From positions 7,874,001 through 7,938,000 of the forward strand of contig NZ_JARUBP010000001.1 in the NCBI RefSeq assembly GCF_029626225.1: DNA of 64,000 nucleotides, written 5' to 3'. The stretch is from Asanoa sp. WMMD1127. Its GTDB lineage: Bacteria; Actinomycetota; Actinomycetes; Mycobacteriales; Micromonosporaceae. The notes below the pieces were generated by a model. The model was not told the DNA's origin and did no database searches. It worked only from the letters and a program-made list of their open reading frames with translations. Both the position numbers and the translations under genes were made by a program. Positions 1-8,642 of the stretch are shown in pieces. The stretch's first letter is position 1. Every line of letters begins with the position of its first letter.

Positions 1-288
1 GTGGTGGTCACGGTCCGCAACACCGGCGCGCGCCCTGGCCGCCAGGTCGTCCAGGTCTACGTGGGCCCGACCACCGATGGCGGCCCGGTGCGACCGGAGC
101 GATGGCTGGCCGGCTTCGCGGCCGTGACGGCGGCCCCGGACGAGGCCGTGACCGTGCGGATCCCGTTGCCCGAGCGGACGTTCCAGGTCTGGGACGACGG
201 CGGGTGGCGGACCGTCTCCGGCACCTACCGCGTCGAGGCGTCGGCGGCGGTGACGGACCCGCGACTCACCGCGACGGTCGATGTGTGA
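1..288 (+). CDS. Glycoside hydrolase family 3 beta-glucosidase, C-terminal fragment
   Basis: Only the last 95 residues are inside the window; the gene starts before base 1. The visible part resembles the fibronectin-III-like domain that closes many GH3 beta-glucosidases: a VxVxNxGxxxGxxVVQxYV strand pattern, then RPxRWLAGF, a late FxxWDDGGW motif and a final GTYRV strand. The catalytic domains that would hydrolyse beta-glucosides are outside the window, so substrate cannot be judged. The open frame ends in TGA at 286-288 and a hairpin follows about 100 bases later. Confidence 0.8.
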   Translation: MVVTVRNTGARPGRQVVQVYVGPTTDGGPVRPERWLAGFAAVTAAPDEAVTVRIPLPERTFQVWDDGGWRTVSGTYRVEASAAVTDPRLTATVDV

Positions 289-393
289 CCGATCGTCGAT
301 CTTGCGCGGGTCAGCAAATGGCGCACAGTCGACGTTCGCCCGAACGGGGAAGGCGGACTTGCTGAAGACCGGGTGATGTGGTCTCGTATATGG

Positions 394-429
394 GACGGCC
401 GGCGCCTTCCCCCGTGGGTGCCGGCCGTC
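394..429. terminator. Hairpin between convergent genes
   Basis: A 13-base arm at 394-406 pairs with 417-429, with one G-T wobble and a 10-base loop. It lies between the GH3 gene and the oppositely directed rsmE gene and could terminate both. There is no clear T-run. Confidence 0.55.
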
Positions 430-447
430 AACTCTGTCTATGCGTTG

Positions 448-1185
448 TTACGCCCAGCGGCCGAGCCGCGCGCTGACCACCGAGAGCGCCGCGACCCCCG
501 CTGTCGAGGTCCGCAGCACGTTGGCGCCGAGCCGCACCGCGGTCGCGCCGGCCGCCTCGAACGCGGCCACCTCCTCGGGCGTGATGCCGCCCTCCGGCCC
601 CACCACCAGCAGCACCTCGCCGCCCGCCGGCAGGTCGACCGCGGCCAGCGGCGTGGTGGCCTCCTCGTGGAGCACGTAGGCCGCCGCGGCGGCGCGCAGC
701 CGGCCGGCGACGGTGGCTGTGGACGCGTCCGGGTCGCCGCCGATCGTCGGGCGCCAGGCGCGCCGGGCCTGCTTGGCCGCCTCGCGGGCCGTCGCCACCC
801 AGCGCTCGCGGGCCTTGTCGCCACGCTCGGCGCGCCAGCGGCTGACCGAGCGGGTGGCGGCCCAGGGGACGATCTCGTCGACACCGACCTCGGTCATCGC
901 CTGCACGGCCAGCTCGCCACGGTCGCCCTTGGCGATGCCCTGCACGACGACGAGACGGGGGTTGGGCGGGGGTTCATAAGCCCGGGCGGTGACCGTCAGG
1001 CTGAGCACGTTCTTCCCGGCGGCGGTGACCACGGCTTCGGCCGTGCCGCCCCGCCCGTCGGCGAGCAGCAGTTCCTCACCCGGGCCGATCCGCTGCACCG
1101 TGGCGGCGTGCCGACCCTCGGGGCCGTCGAGCGTGAACTCGTCGCCGGCCGGCAGCGCGTCGACGAGGAAGAGGGGACGGCTCAA
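448..1185 (-). CDS. rsmE: 16S rRNA (uracil-1498-N3)-methyltransferase RsmE
   Basis: The 245-residue protein has the RsmE layout: an N-terminal PUA-like barrel (LFLVD, then GPEGRHAATVQRI) and a C-terminal SPOUT methyltransferase domain with the SAM-binding knot motifs VGPEGGITPEE and RLGANVLRTSTA. The family methylates U1498 of 16S rRNA in assembled 30S subunits using S-adenosylmethionine. The start appears to be TTG, without a good ribosome-binding site, which fits a downstream gene in an operon. It lies 21 bases after dnaJ, in the order hrcA-dnaJ-rsmE common in Gram-positive bacteria, so it probably shares HrcA control. Confidence 0.93.
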   Translation of the reverse strand: MSRPLFLVDALPAGDEFTLDGPEGRHAATVQRIGPGEELLLADGRGGTAEAVVTAAGKNVLSLTVTARAYEPPPNPRLVVVQGIAKGDRGELAVQAMTEVGVDEIVPWAATRSVSRWRAERGDKARERWVATAREAAKQARRAWRPTIGGDPDASTATVAGRLRAAAAAYVLHEEATTPLAAVDLPAGGEVLLVVGPEGGITPEEVAAFEAAGATAVRLGANVLRTSTAGVAALSVVSARLGRWA

Positions 1186-1206
1186 TGGAGTCTGCGACGC
1201 ACGGCG

Positions 1207-2358
1207 TCAGTGCCCGTTGAAGGCGTCGCGCATCCGCGAGAAGAAGCCGCCCTGCTTGGTGAGCTCGGCCACCTCTTCGCCCCGGGACCGGGAGAACTCG
1301 CGCAGCACCCGCTCCTGCTCGGCGGTCAGCTTGGTCGGGGTGCGCACGTCGAGGTGCACGTAGAGGTCGCCGCGGCCGGCGCCGCGCAGGTGCGGCACGC
1401 CGCGCGCCCGCAGCCGCAGCGTCGAGTTGGGCTGCGTGCCGGGCTTGACGTCGACGGTCTCCTCGCTGTCGAGCGTCTTGATGGTGAGCCGGGTGCCGAG
1501 CGCCGCCGCCGTCATCGGCACGGTCACCCGGCAGTGCAGGTCGTCACCCTTGCGGGAGTAGACGTCGTGCGGCCGCTCGTGGATCTCGACGTAGAGGTCG
1601 CCGGCCGTGCCGCCGCCGGGGCCGACCTCGCCCTGCTGGGCCAGCCGGATCCGCATGCCGTCCTCGACGCCGGCCGGGATCTTGACGGTCAGCGAGCGCC
1701 GGGTGCGCACCCGGCCGTCGCCGGCGCAGGTGGGGCAGGGGTGCGGGATCACGGTGCCGTAGCCCTGGCACACCGTGCACGGGCGGGACGAGACGACCTG
1801 GCCGAGGAATGTGCGCTGGACCGACTGCACCTCGCCGCGGCCGCCACAGGTCTCGCAGGTCGCCAGGTGGGTGCCGGCCGCGGTGCCGGCGCCGGCACAG
1901 GTGGTGCAGAGCACCGCGGTGTCGACGGTGATCGGCGCCTCGACGCCGAACGCGGTCTCCAGCAGGTCGAGCTCGAGCCGCAGGATCGCGTCGGCGCCGG
2001 GCCGGGTGCGCGGTCGCGGACCACGGGCGCCACCGCCGGCCGCGCCGAAGAACGCGTCCATGATGTCCTGGAAGCCGACGAACGGGCCGGCGCCGGGGCC
2101 GCCACCGGGGCCACCGCCGCCCGGGGCCAACGGGTCGCCGCCGAGGTCGACGATCTGCCGCTTCTGGTCGTCGGACAGGACCTCGTACGCCGCGTTGATC
2201 TCTTTGAACCTGTCCGCGGCGGCGGGATCGGGGTTGACGTCGGGGTGGAACTGACGCGCCAGCTTGCGGTAGGCGCGCTTGATCTCGTCGTCGCTGGCGT
2301 CCCGGGCGACGCCCAGAATCCCGTAGTAATCCCTGGCCACTGTGTTCGCAGTCCTCAT
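1207..2358 (-). CDS. dnaJ: Chaperone DnaJ (Hsp40), HrcA-linked copy
   Basis: The 383-residue protein is a type I Hsp40. A J domain ([11 protein letters not shown] motif) stimulates DnaK ATPase, a Gly-rich linker with [10 protein letters not shown] follows, then four CxxCxGxG-type zinc motifs (CTTC, CETC, CTVC, CPTC) and a C-terminal substrate-binding domain. ATG at 2358 is used here, but GTG at 2340 would begin just before ARDYYG, as many homologues do, and neither has a strong ribosome-binding site. It follows hrcA by 38 bases, so this is the CIRCE/HrcA-regulated dnaJ rather than the one in a dnaK-grpE operon. Confidence 0.95.
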   Translation of the reverse strand: MRTANTVARDYYGILGVARDASDDEIKRAYRKLARQFHPDVNPDPAAADRFKEINAAYEVLSDDQKRQIVDLGGDPLAPGGGGPGGGPGAGPFVGFQDIMDAFFGAAGGGARGPRPRTRPGADAILRLELDLLETAFGVEAPITVDTAVLCTTCAGAGTAAGTHLATCETCGGRGEVQSVQRTFLGQVVSSRPCTVCQGYGTVIPHPCPTCAGDGRVRTRRSLTVKIPAGVEDGMRIRLAQQGEVGPGGGTAGDLYVEIHERPHDVYSRKGDDLHCRVTVPMTAAALGTRLTIKTLDSEETVDVKPGTQPNSTLRLRARGVPHLRGAGRGDLYVHLDVRTPTKLTAEQERVLREFSRSRGEEVAELTKQGGFFSRMRDAFNGH

Positions 2359-2396
2359 GTCGTCTCGCTTGTGCCGGCGCCGTGATCAGGTGGGGG

Positions 2397-3416
2397 TCAG
2401 TTCTGGCCCAGCATCTCGCCTACGTAGCGTGCCACGGCGCGCACGGTGGCGATGGTGCCGGGGTAGTCCATCCGGGTGGGCCCGAGCACACCCAGGCCAC
2501 CCACGATGGTGACACCGGGGCCGTAGCCGGTGCTGACGATCGACGTCGCCCGCAGGTTGTCGATCTCGTTCTCGTCGCCGATCCGCACCCGGGTGATCGG
2601 CTCGACCTCGCCGATCAGCTTGAGCAGGATGACCTCTTCCTCCAGCGCTTCGAGGATCGGGCGCAGCGAGCCCTGGAAGTCGAGCAGGCCGCCACGGGTC
2701 AGGTTGGCCGTGCCGGCCAGCGCCACCCGCTCCTCGTGCCGCTCGACCAGCGTCTCCAGCAGCACCGTGGACAGCGCCACGGTGGCGGCCCGCAGCTCCG
2801 GTGACGACTCGTCGACCAGCGCCTGCACCAGTGGAGGCGTGTCGGAAAGCTTGCAGCCGCAGAGCTTCTCGTTGGTCAACCGGCGCAGCGTGGTGACGGT
2901 CGCCTCGTCGATCGGCGCGGGCAGGTCGACCACGCGCTGCTCGACCCGGCCGGTGTTGGCGATCATCACCACCATGAGCCGGGTGGTGGAGATCGGCACC
3001 AGCTCCAGGTGGCGCACCGTCGATCGGGCCAGGCTCGGGTATTGCACGACGGCGACCTGGCGGGTGAGCTGGGCCAGCAGGCGGACCGTGCGGTGCACCA
3101 CGTCGTCGAGGTCGACGGCGCCGACCAGGAACCGCTCGATCGCGCGCCGCTCGGCCGGGCTCAACGGCTTGACCGTCGACAGCCGGTCGACGAACAGCCG
3201 GTAGCCGCGGTCGGTGGGCACGCGGCCGGCACTGGTGTGCGGCTGCCGGATGTAGCCCTCCTCCTCGAGCACCGCCATGTCGTTGCGCACGGTGGCCGGT
3301 GAGACGCCCAGTTGGTGCCGCTCCACGAGGGCCTTGCTGCCGACCGGCTCCTGGGTGGCGACGTAGTCCTCGACGATCGCCCGCAGCACGTCGAGCTTGC
3401 GGTCATCGAGAGCCAT
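2397..3416 (-). CDS. hrcA: Heat-inducible transcription repressor HrcA
   Basis: The 339-residue protein begins with a winged-helix domain ([48 protein letters not shown]) followed by the HrcA dimerisation and GAF-like domain. HrcA binds CIRCE operators and represses chaperone genes, with GroEL needed for its folding. The ATG at 3416 is preceded by an AGGAGG-type site. A CIRCE element lies about 20 bases upstream, so the gene is autoregulated and carries dnaJ and rsmE with it. Confidence 0.96.
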   Translation of the reverse strand: MALDDRKLDVLRAIVEDYVATQEPVGSKALVERHQLGVSPATVRNDMAVLEEEGYIRQPHTSAGRVPTDRGYRLFVDRLSTVKPLSPAERRAIERFLVGAVDLDDVVHRTVRLLAQLTRQVAVVQYPSLARSTVRHLELVPISTTRLMVVMIANTGRVEQRVVDLPAPIDEATVTTLRRLTNEKLCGCKLSDTPPLVQALVDESSPELRAATVALSTVLLETLVERHEERVALAGTANLTRGGLLDFQGSLRPILEALEEEVILLKLIGEVEPITRVRIGDENEIDNLRATSIVSTGYGPGVTIVGGLGVLGPTRMDYPGTIATVRAVARYVGEMLGQN

Positions 3417-3436
3417 GCGTCACCCCCTCCTGCCAT

Positions 3437-3463
3437 CTGGCACTCGACTGTAGCGAGTGCCAG
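3437..3463. promoter_or_regulatory. CIRCE operator
   Basis: CTGGCACTC (3437-3445), nine bases, then GAGTGCCAG (3455-3463). This matches the CIRCE form GCACTC-N9-GAGTGC with nine-base arms. It lies immediately upstream of hrcA and is the expected HrcA binding site. Confidence 0.93.
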
Positions 3464-3578
3464 TCTACGACGCACCCACCCACCTGGCGATGATCGCTGT
3501 TTGCCGTGGCCAAGCTGTCCAGAACAAGTCAGAAGTCGCATCTGGCGCGGGTTGATCGATACCCCTACGGTGTCGGGC

Positions 3579-4217
3579 ATGACTGAGCCACCCCGGCCAC
3601 CCGGTGAGGGTCACTCCGACCCGACCGCTGCGCCGCCCCCTTACCAGCCGACCTCGGGCGGCGGGGGTTACCCGCCGCCCACCTCCGGTGGCGGTGCCTA
3701 CCCGCCCGCCGGTGGCTACCCACCGCCCGGTGGCGGCTATCCGCCGCAGGGTGAGGGCTACCCGCCGCAGGGCGGGGGCTATCCGCCGCAGGGCGGCGGT
3801 TACCCGCCGGCCGGCGGCTACCCGCCCGGTGCCTACGGCCAGCCCGGCGGCTACGGCCAGCCCGCGGGCTTCGCCAACGGCGAGGAGAAGACCTGGGCGC
3901 TGGTCGCCCACCTCGGCGGCGCGCTGCTCGCGTTCATCAGCGGCGGCACGCTCGGCTGGGTCGCCCCGCTGGTGTCCATGCTGGCCAAGGGCAGCGTCTC
4001 CCCGACCGTCCGGGCCCACGCCGTCGCGGCGCTCAACTTCCAGATCGTCTGGTCGATCGTCGCGATCATCGGCTGGGCCACGGCCTGCCTGATCATCGGC
4101 TTCATCATCGCGCCGATCGCGATGCTGATCGCCATAATTTTCGGCATCATCGCGGGCGTCAAGGCCAACGAGGGCCAGCTCTACCGCTACCCGCTGAGCA
4201 TGAGCCTGATCAAGTAG
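3579..4217 (+). CDS. DUF4870 membrane protein with Gly-Tyr-Pro repeat tail
   Basis: The 212-residue protein has two parts. Residues 1 to about 105 are a low-complexity cytoplasmic region rich in GGYPPQG-type repeats. The rest is a DUF4870 domain with three or four hydrophobic helices (WALVAHLGGALLAFISGG, HAVAALNFQIVWSIVAIIG, IIGFIIAPIAMLIAIIFGIIAG) ending in ANEGQLYRYP. The function of this family is unknown. ATG 3579 is preferred because a TACGGT box (3566-3571) lies 7 bases before it, as in leaderless actinobacterial promoters. A longer in-frame extension exists but overlaps the CIRCE region and lacks family similarity. Confidence 0.8.
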   Translation: MTEPPRPPGEGHSDPTAAPPPYQPTSGGGGYPPPTSGGGAYPPAGGYPPPGGGYPPQGEGYPPQGGGYPPQGGGYPPAGGYPPGAYGQPGGYGQPAGFANGEEKTWALVAHLGGALLAFISGGTLGWVAPLVSMLAKGSVSPTVRAHAVAALNFQIVWSIVAIIGWATACLIIGFIIAPIAMLIAIIFGIIAGVKANEGQLYRYPLSMSLIK

Positions 4218-4224
4218 TTCCGCG

Positions 4225-4255
4225 GCCGGGGGCTGCCGACTCGGTGGCCCCCGGC
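4225..4255. terminator. Hairpin between convergent genes
   Basis: GCCGGGGGC (4225-4233) pairs with GCCCCCGGC (4247-4255) around a 13-base loop. It fills the gap between the DUF4870 gene and hemW, and the right arm touches the hemW stop codon. Confidence 0.6.
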
Positions 4256-5460
4256 TACGGCAGCAGGTCGCGGACCACCGCGTCGGCGAGCAGCCGGCCG
4301 CGCAGGGTCAGCACCGCCGCGCCGTCGACGACCTCCAGCAGGCCGTCCGTCCGGGCCCGCTCCGCGTCCGCGCGTCCGGCCGCGTCGAGCACGTCCAGCG
4401 GCAGCCCGCTGGCCAGCCGCAGCCGCAGCATCACGTCCTCGACGTGCCGGTCCTGCGCCGTCAGCACCTCCCGGCCCGCACCCGGCGAGCGGCCGTCGGC
4501 GAGGCGCTGGGCGTACGCCGCCGGGTGTTTGACGTTCCACCACCGCACGCCGCCGACGTGGCTGTGCGCGCCCGGCCCGACGCCCCACCAGTCGCCGCCG
4601 GTCCAGTAGAGCAGGTTGTGCCGGCACCGACCGGCCGGCGTGGTGGCCCAGTTCGACACCTCGTACCAGTCGAAGCCGGCCGCGGTCAGCGCCGCATCGG
4701 CGGCCAGGTAGCGGTCGGCGGCCACGTCGTCGGACGGGTGCGGCAGCTCGCCCCGGCGGATCCGCGCGGCCAGCCGGGTGCCGTCCTCGACGATCAGGGC
4801 GTACGCGCTGACGTGGTCGACACCGGCCCCGATCGCGATGGCCAGCGAGGCGGCGAAGTCGTCGGCGGTCTCCCCCGGCGTCCCGTAGATCAGGTCGAGG
4901 TTGACGTGGTCGAAGCCGGCCGCCCGGGCCTCGCTCGCGGCCTGCGCCGCCCGGCCCGGTGAGTGCCGGCGGTCGAGCACCCGCAGCACGCCCGGCGCGG
5001 CCGACTGCATGCCCAGCGAGATCCGCGTGTAGCCGGCCGCCCGCAGCGCCCGCAGGCTCTCCGGCGTGACCGACTCCGGGTTGGCCTCGGTGGTCACCTC
5101 GGCGTCCGGCGCGAGCCCCCAGATCTTGTCGATCCCCTCGATGATCCGGGCCAGGTCGTCGGCCGGCAGCAGCGTGGGCGTGCCGCCGCCGACGAAGACC
5201 GTGTCGACGGCCGGCGCGGCGCCCAGCGTCCGGGCCGCCAGCTCGAGCTCGGCCAGCACCGTGTCGGCGTAGCCCTCGGTGCGCCAGCCGGGCAGGTCGC
5301 CCGGCGCGTACGTGTTGAAGTCGCAGTAGCCGCAGCGCGACGAGCAGAACGGCACGTGCACGTAGACGCCGAAGCCGCGCGCACCGACCGTGCGCAGGGC
5401 GGACGCGGGCAACGCGCCGTCGGACGGCACCGGTTCGCCGTCGGGAAGTGGGCCGGGCAT
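4255..5460 (-). CDS. hemW: Radical SAM heme chaperone HemW
   Basis: The 401-residue protein has the radical SAM cluster motif at C39, C43 and C46 (PFCSSRCGYCDF), the GGGTPT motif, and the HemW C-terminal domain with NLLYWTGGDWWGVGPGAHS. HemW binds haem and a 4Fe-4S cluster and is thought to deliver haem to respiratory enzymes; it was formerly called oxygen-independent coproporphyrinogen oxidase-like. The cysteine just after the cluster motif of true HemN (CxxxCxxCxC) is absent here (CDF), which fits HemW. ATG 5460 leaves 18 bases to the divergent enoyl-CoA hydratase start. Location near lepA and hrcA is conserved in actinobacteria. Confidence 0.92.
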   Translation of the reverse strand: MPGPLPDGEPVPSDGALPASALRTVGARGFGVYVHVPFCSSRCGYCDFNTYAPGDLPGWRTEGYADTVLAELELAARTLGAAPAVDTVFVGGGTPTLLPADDLARIIEGIDKIWGLAPDAEVTTEANPESVTPESLRALRAAGYTRISLGMQSAAPGVLRVLDRRHSPGRAAQAASEARAAGFDHVNLDLIYGTPGETADDFAASLAIAIGAGVDHVSAYALIVEDGTRLAARIRRGELPHPSDDVAADRYLAADAALTAAGFDWYEVSNWATTPAGRCRHNLLYWTGGDWWGVGPGAHSHVGGVRWWNVKHPAAYAQRLADGRSPGAGREVLTAQDRHVEDVMLRLRLASGLPLDVLDAAGRADAERARTDGLLEVVDGAAVLTLRGRLLADAVVRDLLP

Positions 5461-5478
5461 GCCACTAGTGTGCGCCCC

Positions 5479-6246
5479 ATGACTCTTGTCCGGATCGACA
5501 CCGACCGCGGGGTAACCACCCTCACCCTGGACAGCCCGCACAACCGCAACGCGCTGTCCACGCCGCTGATGACGGAGCTGCTGGACGGGCTGGCCGCGGC
5601 CGTCGCCGACCCGGCGGTGCGGGTGGTGGCGCTGTCACACACGGGCCCGGTGTTCTGCTCCGGAGCGGACCTCAAGGAGACCGCCGCGGCGTACGCGTCC
5701 GGCCAGGTCCCCGTCGGCATGCTCGGCGACGTGCTGGCCGCCGTGGTCGAGTGCCCGAAGCCGGTCGTCGCGCGGATCGGCGGTCCGGCCCGGGCCGGCG
5801 GGCTGGGGCTGATCGCCGCGGCCGACATCGCGGTCTGCGCCAACGAGGCCACGTTCGCGTTCACCGAGGTGCGGCTCGGGGTGATCCCGGCGGTGATCTC
5901 GTCGACCGTGCTCCGCCGGCTGGCGCCGCGGGCGGCGCAGGAGCTCTACCTGACCGGTGAGCTGTTCGACGGGACCCGGGCCGCCGCGATCGGGCTGGTC
6001 ACCGCGTCGGTCGGCGCCACGGAGCTGGACGCGACCGTGCGCTCCTACTGCGCGGCCCTGGTGCGGGGCGCGCCGGGCGCGCTGGCCGGCACCAAGGAGC
6101 TGCTGGCCCGCACGCCGCTGGCGTCGGTGGCGGAGGACGCGGCCGAGCTCGGCGCGCGGTCGGTCGGCTACTTCCTCTCGGAGGAGGGTCGCGAGGGCGT
6201 CACCGCGTTTCGGGAGAAGCGCGACCCGGCCTGGATACCGGGATAG
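5479..6246 (+). CDS. Enoyl-CoA hydratase/isomerase family protein
   Basis: The 255-residue protein has the crotonase fold. It shows NRNALS near the N terminus, the oxyanion-hole stretch GPVFCSGADLKE, and GGPARAGGLGLIAAADIAVC, with FTEVRLGVIPAVIS following. Such enzymes hydrate or isomerise acyl-CoA thioesters, for example in fatty acid or leucine breakdown; the specific substrate is not evident. The start is supported by a TAGTGT box (5466-5471) exactly 7 bases before ATG, typical of a leaderless transcript. It is divergent from hemW. Confidence 0.88.
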   Translation: MTLVRIDTDRGVTTLTLDSPHNRNALSTPLMTELLDGLAAAVADPAVRVVALSHTGPVFCSGADLKETAAAYASGQVPVGMLGDVLAAVVECPKPVVARIGGPARAGGLGLIAAADIAVCANEATFAFTEVRLGVIPAVISSTVLRRLAPRAAQELYLTGELFDGTRAAAIGLVTASVGATELDATVRSYCAALVRGAPGALAGTKELLARTPLASVAEDAAELGARSVGYFLSEEGREGVTAFREKRDPAWIPG

Positions 6247-6303
6247 TTCCCCGCTGTCGCACCGCCGTCGTAACCTGTGCCACAAACGTGCATGGAGGTG
6301 TCG

Positions 6304-7161
6304 GTGCGAGGTCGTGGCGTCGTTGTCGGGATCGTCGCGCTCTTCCTGGTGGCGGCGTTCGCCGTCTGGCTGAGCCAACAGGACTTCAAGGCGCCGTCCA
6401 TCACGCTGCCGGCGCCCTCGCGGGACTGCACGGTGCAGGCCGGCGACGACAGCCCGCCGGTCACCCTCGACGCGGCGCAGATGGCCAACGCCGCCACGAT
6501 CACGGCGGTCGGCGTACGCCGCAGCGTGCCGGAGCGCGGTGTGGTGGTGGCGCTGGCGACGGCGCTCCAGGAGTCCAAGCTGGAGAACCTGCCCGGCGGC
6601 GACCGCGACTCGCTCGGGCTGTTCCAGCAACGGCCGAGCCAGGGCTGGGGCACGCCGGAGCAGATCCGCGACCCGCGCTACTCGGCCGGCCGGTTCTACA
6701 CGGGCCTCAAGAAGGTGCGCGGCTGGCAGGACATGCGGGTCACCGACGCGGCCCAGGCGGTGCAGCGGTCGGCGTTCCCGGAGGCCTACGAGAAGTGGGC
6801 CGACGAGGCGTCGGTGCTGGCCGCGGCGCTGCTCGGCAAGGCCACCGGCGCGGTCGCCTGCACGGTGCCGGGCGAGCCGCTGATGCGCGGGGCCCTGGCG
6901 GCGACGTCGTTGACCAAGGTGCTCAACCTCGACTGGGGCAAGGTCGAGACGGTGCCGGCCGGGGCCGGCTTCGCGGTGGCCGCGGGCGACGCGACGGCCG
7001 GCTGGCGCTACGCGCACTGGCTCGTCTCGCACGCCACCGACCACGGCGTCAAGACGGTCCGGTTCGCGGGCATGGAGTGGTCGGCCGACGGCGGCCGCTG
7101 GTCGTCGGCCGACGGCGTCGGCGCCAACCAGGTGCAGGCCGAGGTCTTCGGCGACGCGTGA
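6304..7161 (+). CDS. Membrane-anchored lysozyme-like protein
   Basis: GTG 6304 is chosen because GGAGG at 6295-6299 lies 4 bases before it; the product is 285 residues. One N-terminal transmembrane helix (GVVVGIVALFLVAAFAVWL) is followed by an extracytoplasmic domain. The core ALATALQESKLENL...DSLGLFQQRPSQGWG resembles lysozyme-like transglycosylases, where the Glu of QES would be catalytic. Proteins like this are common in Streptomyces and Micromonospora and are sometimes annotated 'heavy metal transporter' without evidence. A wall-remodelling role is inference from the lysozyme-like motif. Confidence 0.65.
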   Translation: MRGRGVVVGIVALFLVAAFAVWLSQQDFKAPSITLPAPSRDCTVQAGDDSPPVTLDAAQMANAATITAVGVRRSVPERGVVVALATALQESKLENLPGGDRDSLGLFQQRPSQGWGTPEQIRDPRYSAGRFYTGLKKVRGWQDMRVTDAAQAVQRSAFPEAYEKWADEASVLAAALLGKATGAVACTVPGEPLMRGALAATSLTKVLNLDWGKVETVPAGAGFAVAAGDATAGWRYAHWLVSHATDHGVKTVRFAGMEWSADGGRWSSADGVGANQVQAEVFGDA

Positions 7162-7191
7162 GAGCCACCGCCGCGGGGTAGCGAGAGCCCC

Positions 7192-8367
7192 ATGCCCCGC
7201 CGGTCCGCGTTCCTGCCCCTGTTGTTCAGCGTGCTGGCGCTCGGCATCGCCGACTCGATGATCGGGCCCTACCTCGTGCTGTTCGGCGCCGACGAGGCCG
7301 GCCTGTCGCCCCTGCGGGTCGGGATCTTCATGTCGCTGGTCTCGCTGAGCGGGCTGGCCGTCAGCACCTGGCTCGGTCGCCGCTACGACCGGTCGGCGAG
7401 CCGCTGGCCGGCGCTGGTCGCGGTCGTCGCGCCGGCGGTGGGCTACCTGGCGCTGACCACCACCAGCGCGTACCCGTTGCTGCTGCTCGTCGGGGTCGGC
7501 CTGCTGGGCGCCGGGATGGCCGCCTTCCCGCAGGTTTTCACGCTCGCCCGGACCCATCTCGACCGGACCGGCGGCGCGGCGGTGCGGCGGGGCACGCCGG
7601 CGCTGCGGTCGGTGTGGTCACTGGCCTGGGCGGTCGGGCCGATGGTCGGGGCGGCCATGCTCGCGCTGGGCGGCTACGACCTGCTGATGGTGGTCACCGC
7701 GGCCGCTTTCGGGCTGGTGGCGGTGCCGCTGGCGCTGCTCGGGCGGACGCCGGCCCCGCTGCCACCGGCCGAGCCGGCCGCGGACGGCGGGCGGTTGTCA
7801 CGCCCGCTGCTGCTCGCGGCCGGCAGCTTCACGCTCTTCCACACCGCGATGCTGGCCGGTTCGGTGGTGCTGCCGCTCTACGTCACCCGCACGCTGCACC
7901 AGTCCGACTCCGCGGTCGGGCTGCTGTTCAGCGTGTGCGCGATCGTGGAGGTCCCGGCCGCGCTCGCGACCATGCTGCTGCCGGCGCGGAGCCCGGTCCG
8001 CGCCATCATCGTGGCCGGCATGGTGCTCTTCGCCGGCTACTTCGTGCTCGTCTCCGCCAGCGCCACGATGCCGCTGCTGATCGCCACGCAGGTGGCGCGC
8101 GGCGTGGCGCTCGCCGTCGTCGGGGCGCTCGGCATCACCTACGTGCAGGACCTGGCGCCCGGGGCCACCGGACGGACGACCGCGCTCTACGCCAACACGC
8201 TCACCGTCGGTTCGCTGGTGTCGGGCGTGCTGGCCGGGGCGACCGCGCAGACGCTGGGCTATCGGCCGGCGTTGCTGGTCTGCGCCGGGCTGGCGGCGGC
8301 GGGCTGCGTGCTGCTGGCCGTCAGCGCGGTGGTCCGGCCGCGCGCCGCGCTCGCGTACCCGGGATGA
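7192..8367 (+). CDS. MFS transporter, sugar-efflux-like
   Basis: The 391-residue protein has about twelve hydrophobic segments. It has the MFS loop 2-3 motif as GRRYDRSASRWPAL and a second-half start LFHTAMLAGSVVLPLYV. The overall pattern resembles the SET (sugar efflux transporter) group, which exports sugars or glycosides, but the substrate cannot be read from sequence. It begins 30 bases after the lysozyme-like gene and may be co-transcribed with it. No regulator is adjacent. Confidence 0.8.
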   Translation: MPRRSAFLPLLFSVLALGIADSMIGPYLVLFGADEAGLSPLRVGIFMSLVSLSGLAVSTWLGRRYDRSASRWPALVAVVAPAVGYLALTTTSAYPLLLLVGVGLLGAGMAAFPQVFTLARTHLDRTGGAAVRRGTPALRSVWSLAWAVGPMVGAAMLALGGYDLLMVVTAAAFGLVAVPLALLGRTPAPLPPAEPAADGGRLSRPLLLAAGSFTLFHTAMLAGSVVLPLYVTRTLHQSDSAVGLLFSVCAIVEVPAALATMLLPARSPVRAIIVAGMVLFAGYFVLVSASATMPLLIATQVARGVALAVVGALGITYVQDLAPGATGRTTALYANTLTVGSLVSGVLAGATAQTLGYRPALLVCAGLAAAGCVLLAVSAVVRPRAALAYPG

Positions 8368-8541
8368 GTTTTATCTCACTTTCTGTATGATCTTGTGACT
8401 GCTTTGTCGGCATTTAGGGCGACCTAAGACTCCCCCGTGTAGTGATCCCCCTCCATATCGTGCCGATCCGCCGATCGCCGTCGATCTTCGGCCGATCGGA
8501 GTCTTTCCGGCATGGCAATCGCCTCTAGCATCGCCGGGGTG

Positions 8542-8564
8542 CGCGAAATCCGTTCGGATTCGCG
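8542..8564. promoter_or_regulatory. Inverted repeat upstream of the dioxygenase gene
   Basis: CGCGAAATCCG (8542-8552) and CGGATTCGCG (8555-8564) pair with one bulged A across a two-base centre. A second, weaker inverted repeat, TTAGG-N4-CCTAA, lies at 8414-8427. Both are in the 275-base gap before the dioxygenase gene. They could be operators or, for the first, an RNA hairpin. No promoter could be assigned with confidence. Confidence 0.4.
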
Positions 8565-8642
8565 TCGTGTATCCGGGGCCGCCCAGGCCCGAACCGACGG
8601 TCGAAGTGACGGCCCCAGTGACGTCACGGGGAGGAATTGCAC

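Noticed and set aside
6304-7161. Heavy-metal transporter
   Set aside because: One membrane helix and a lysozyme-like domain are seen; there is no transporter fold or metal-binding motif.
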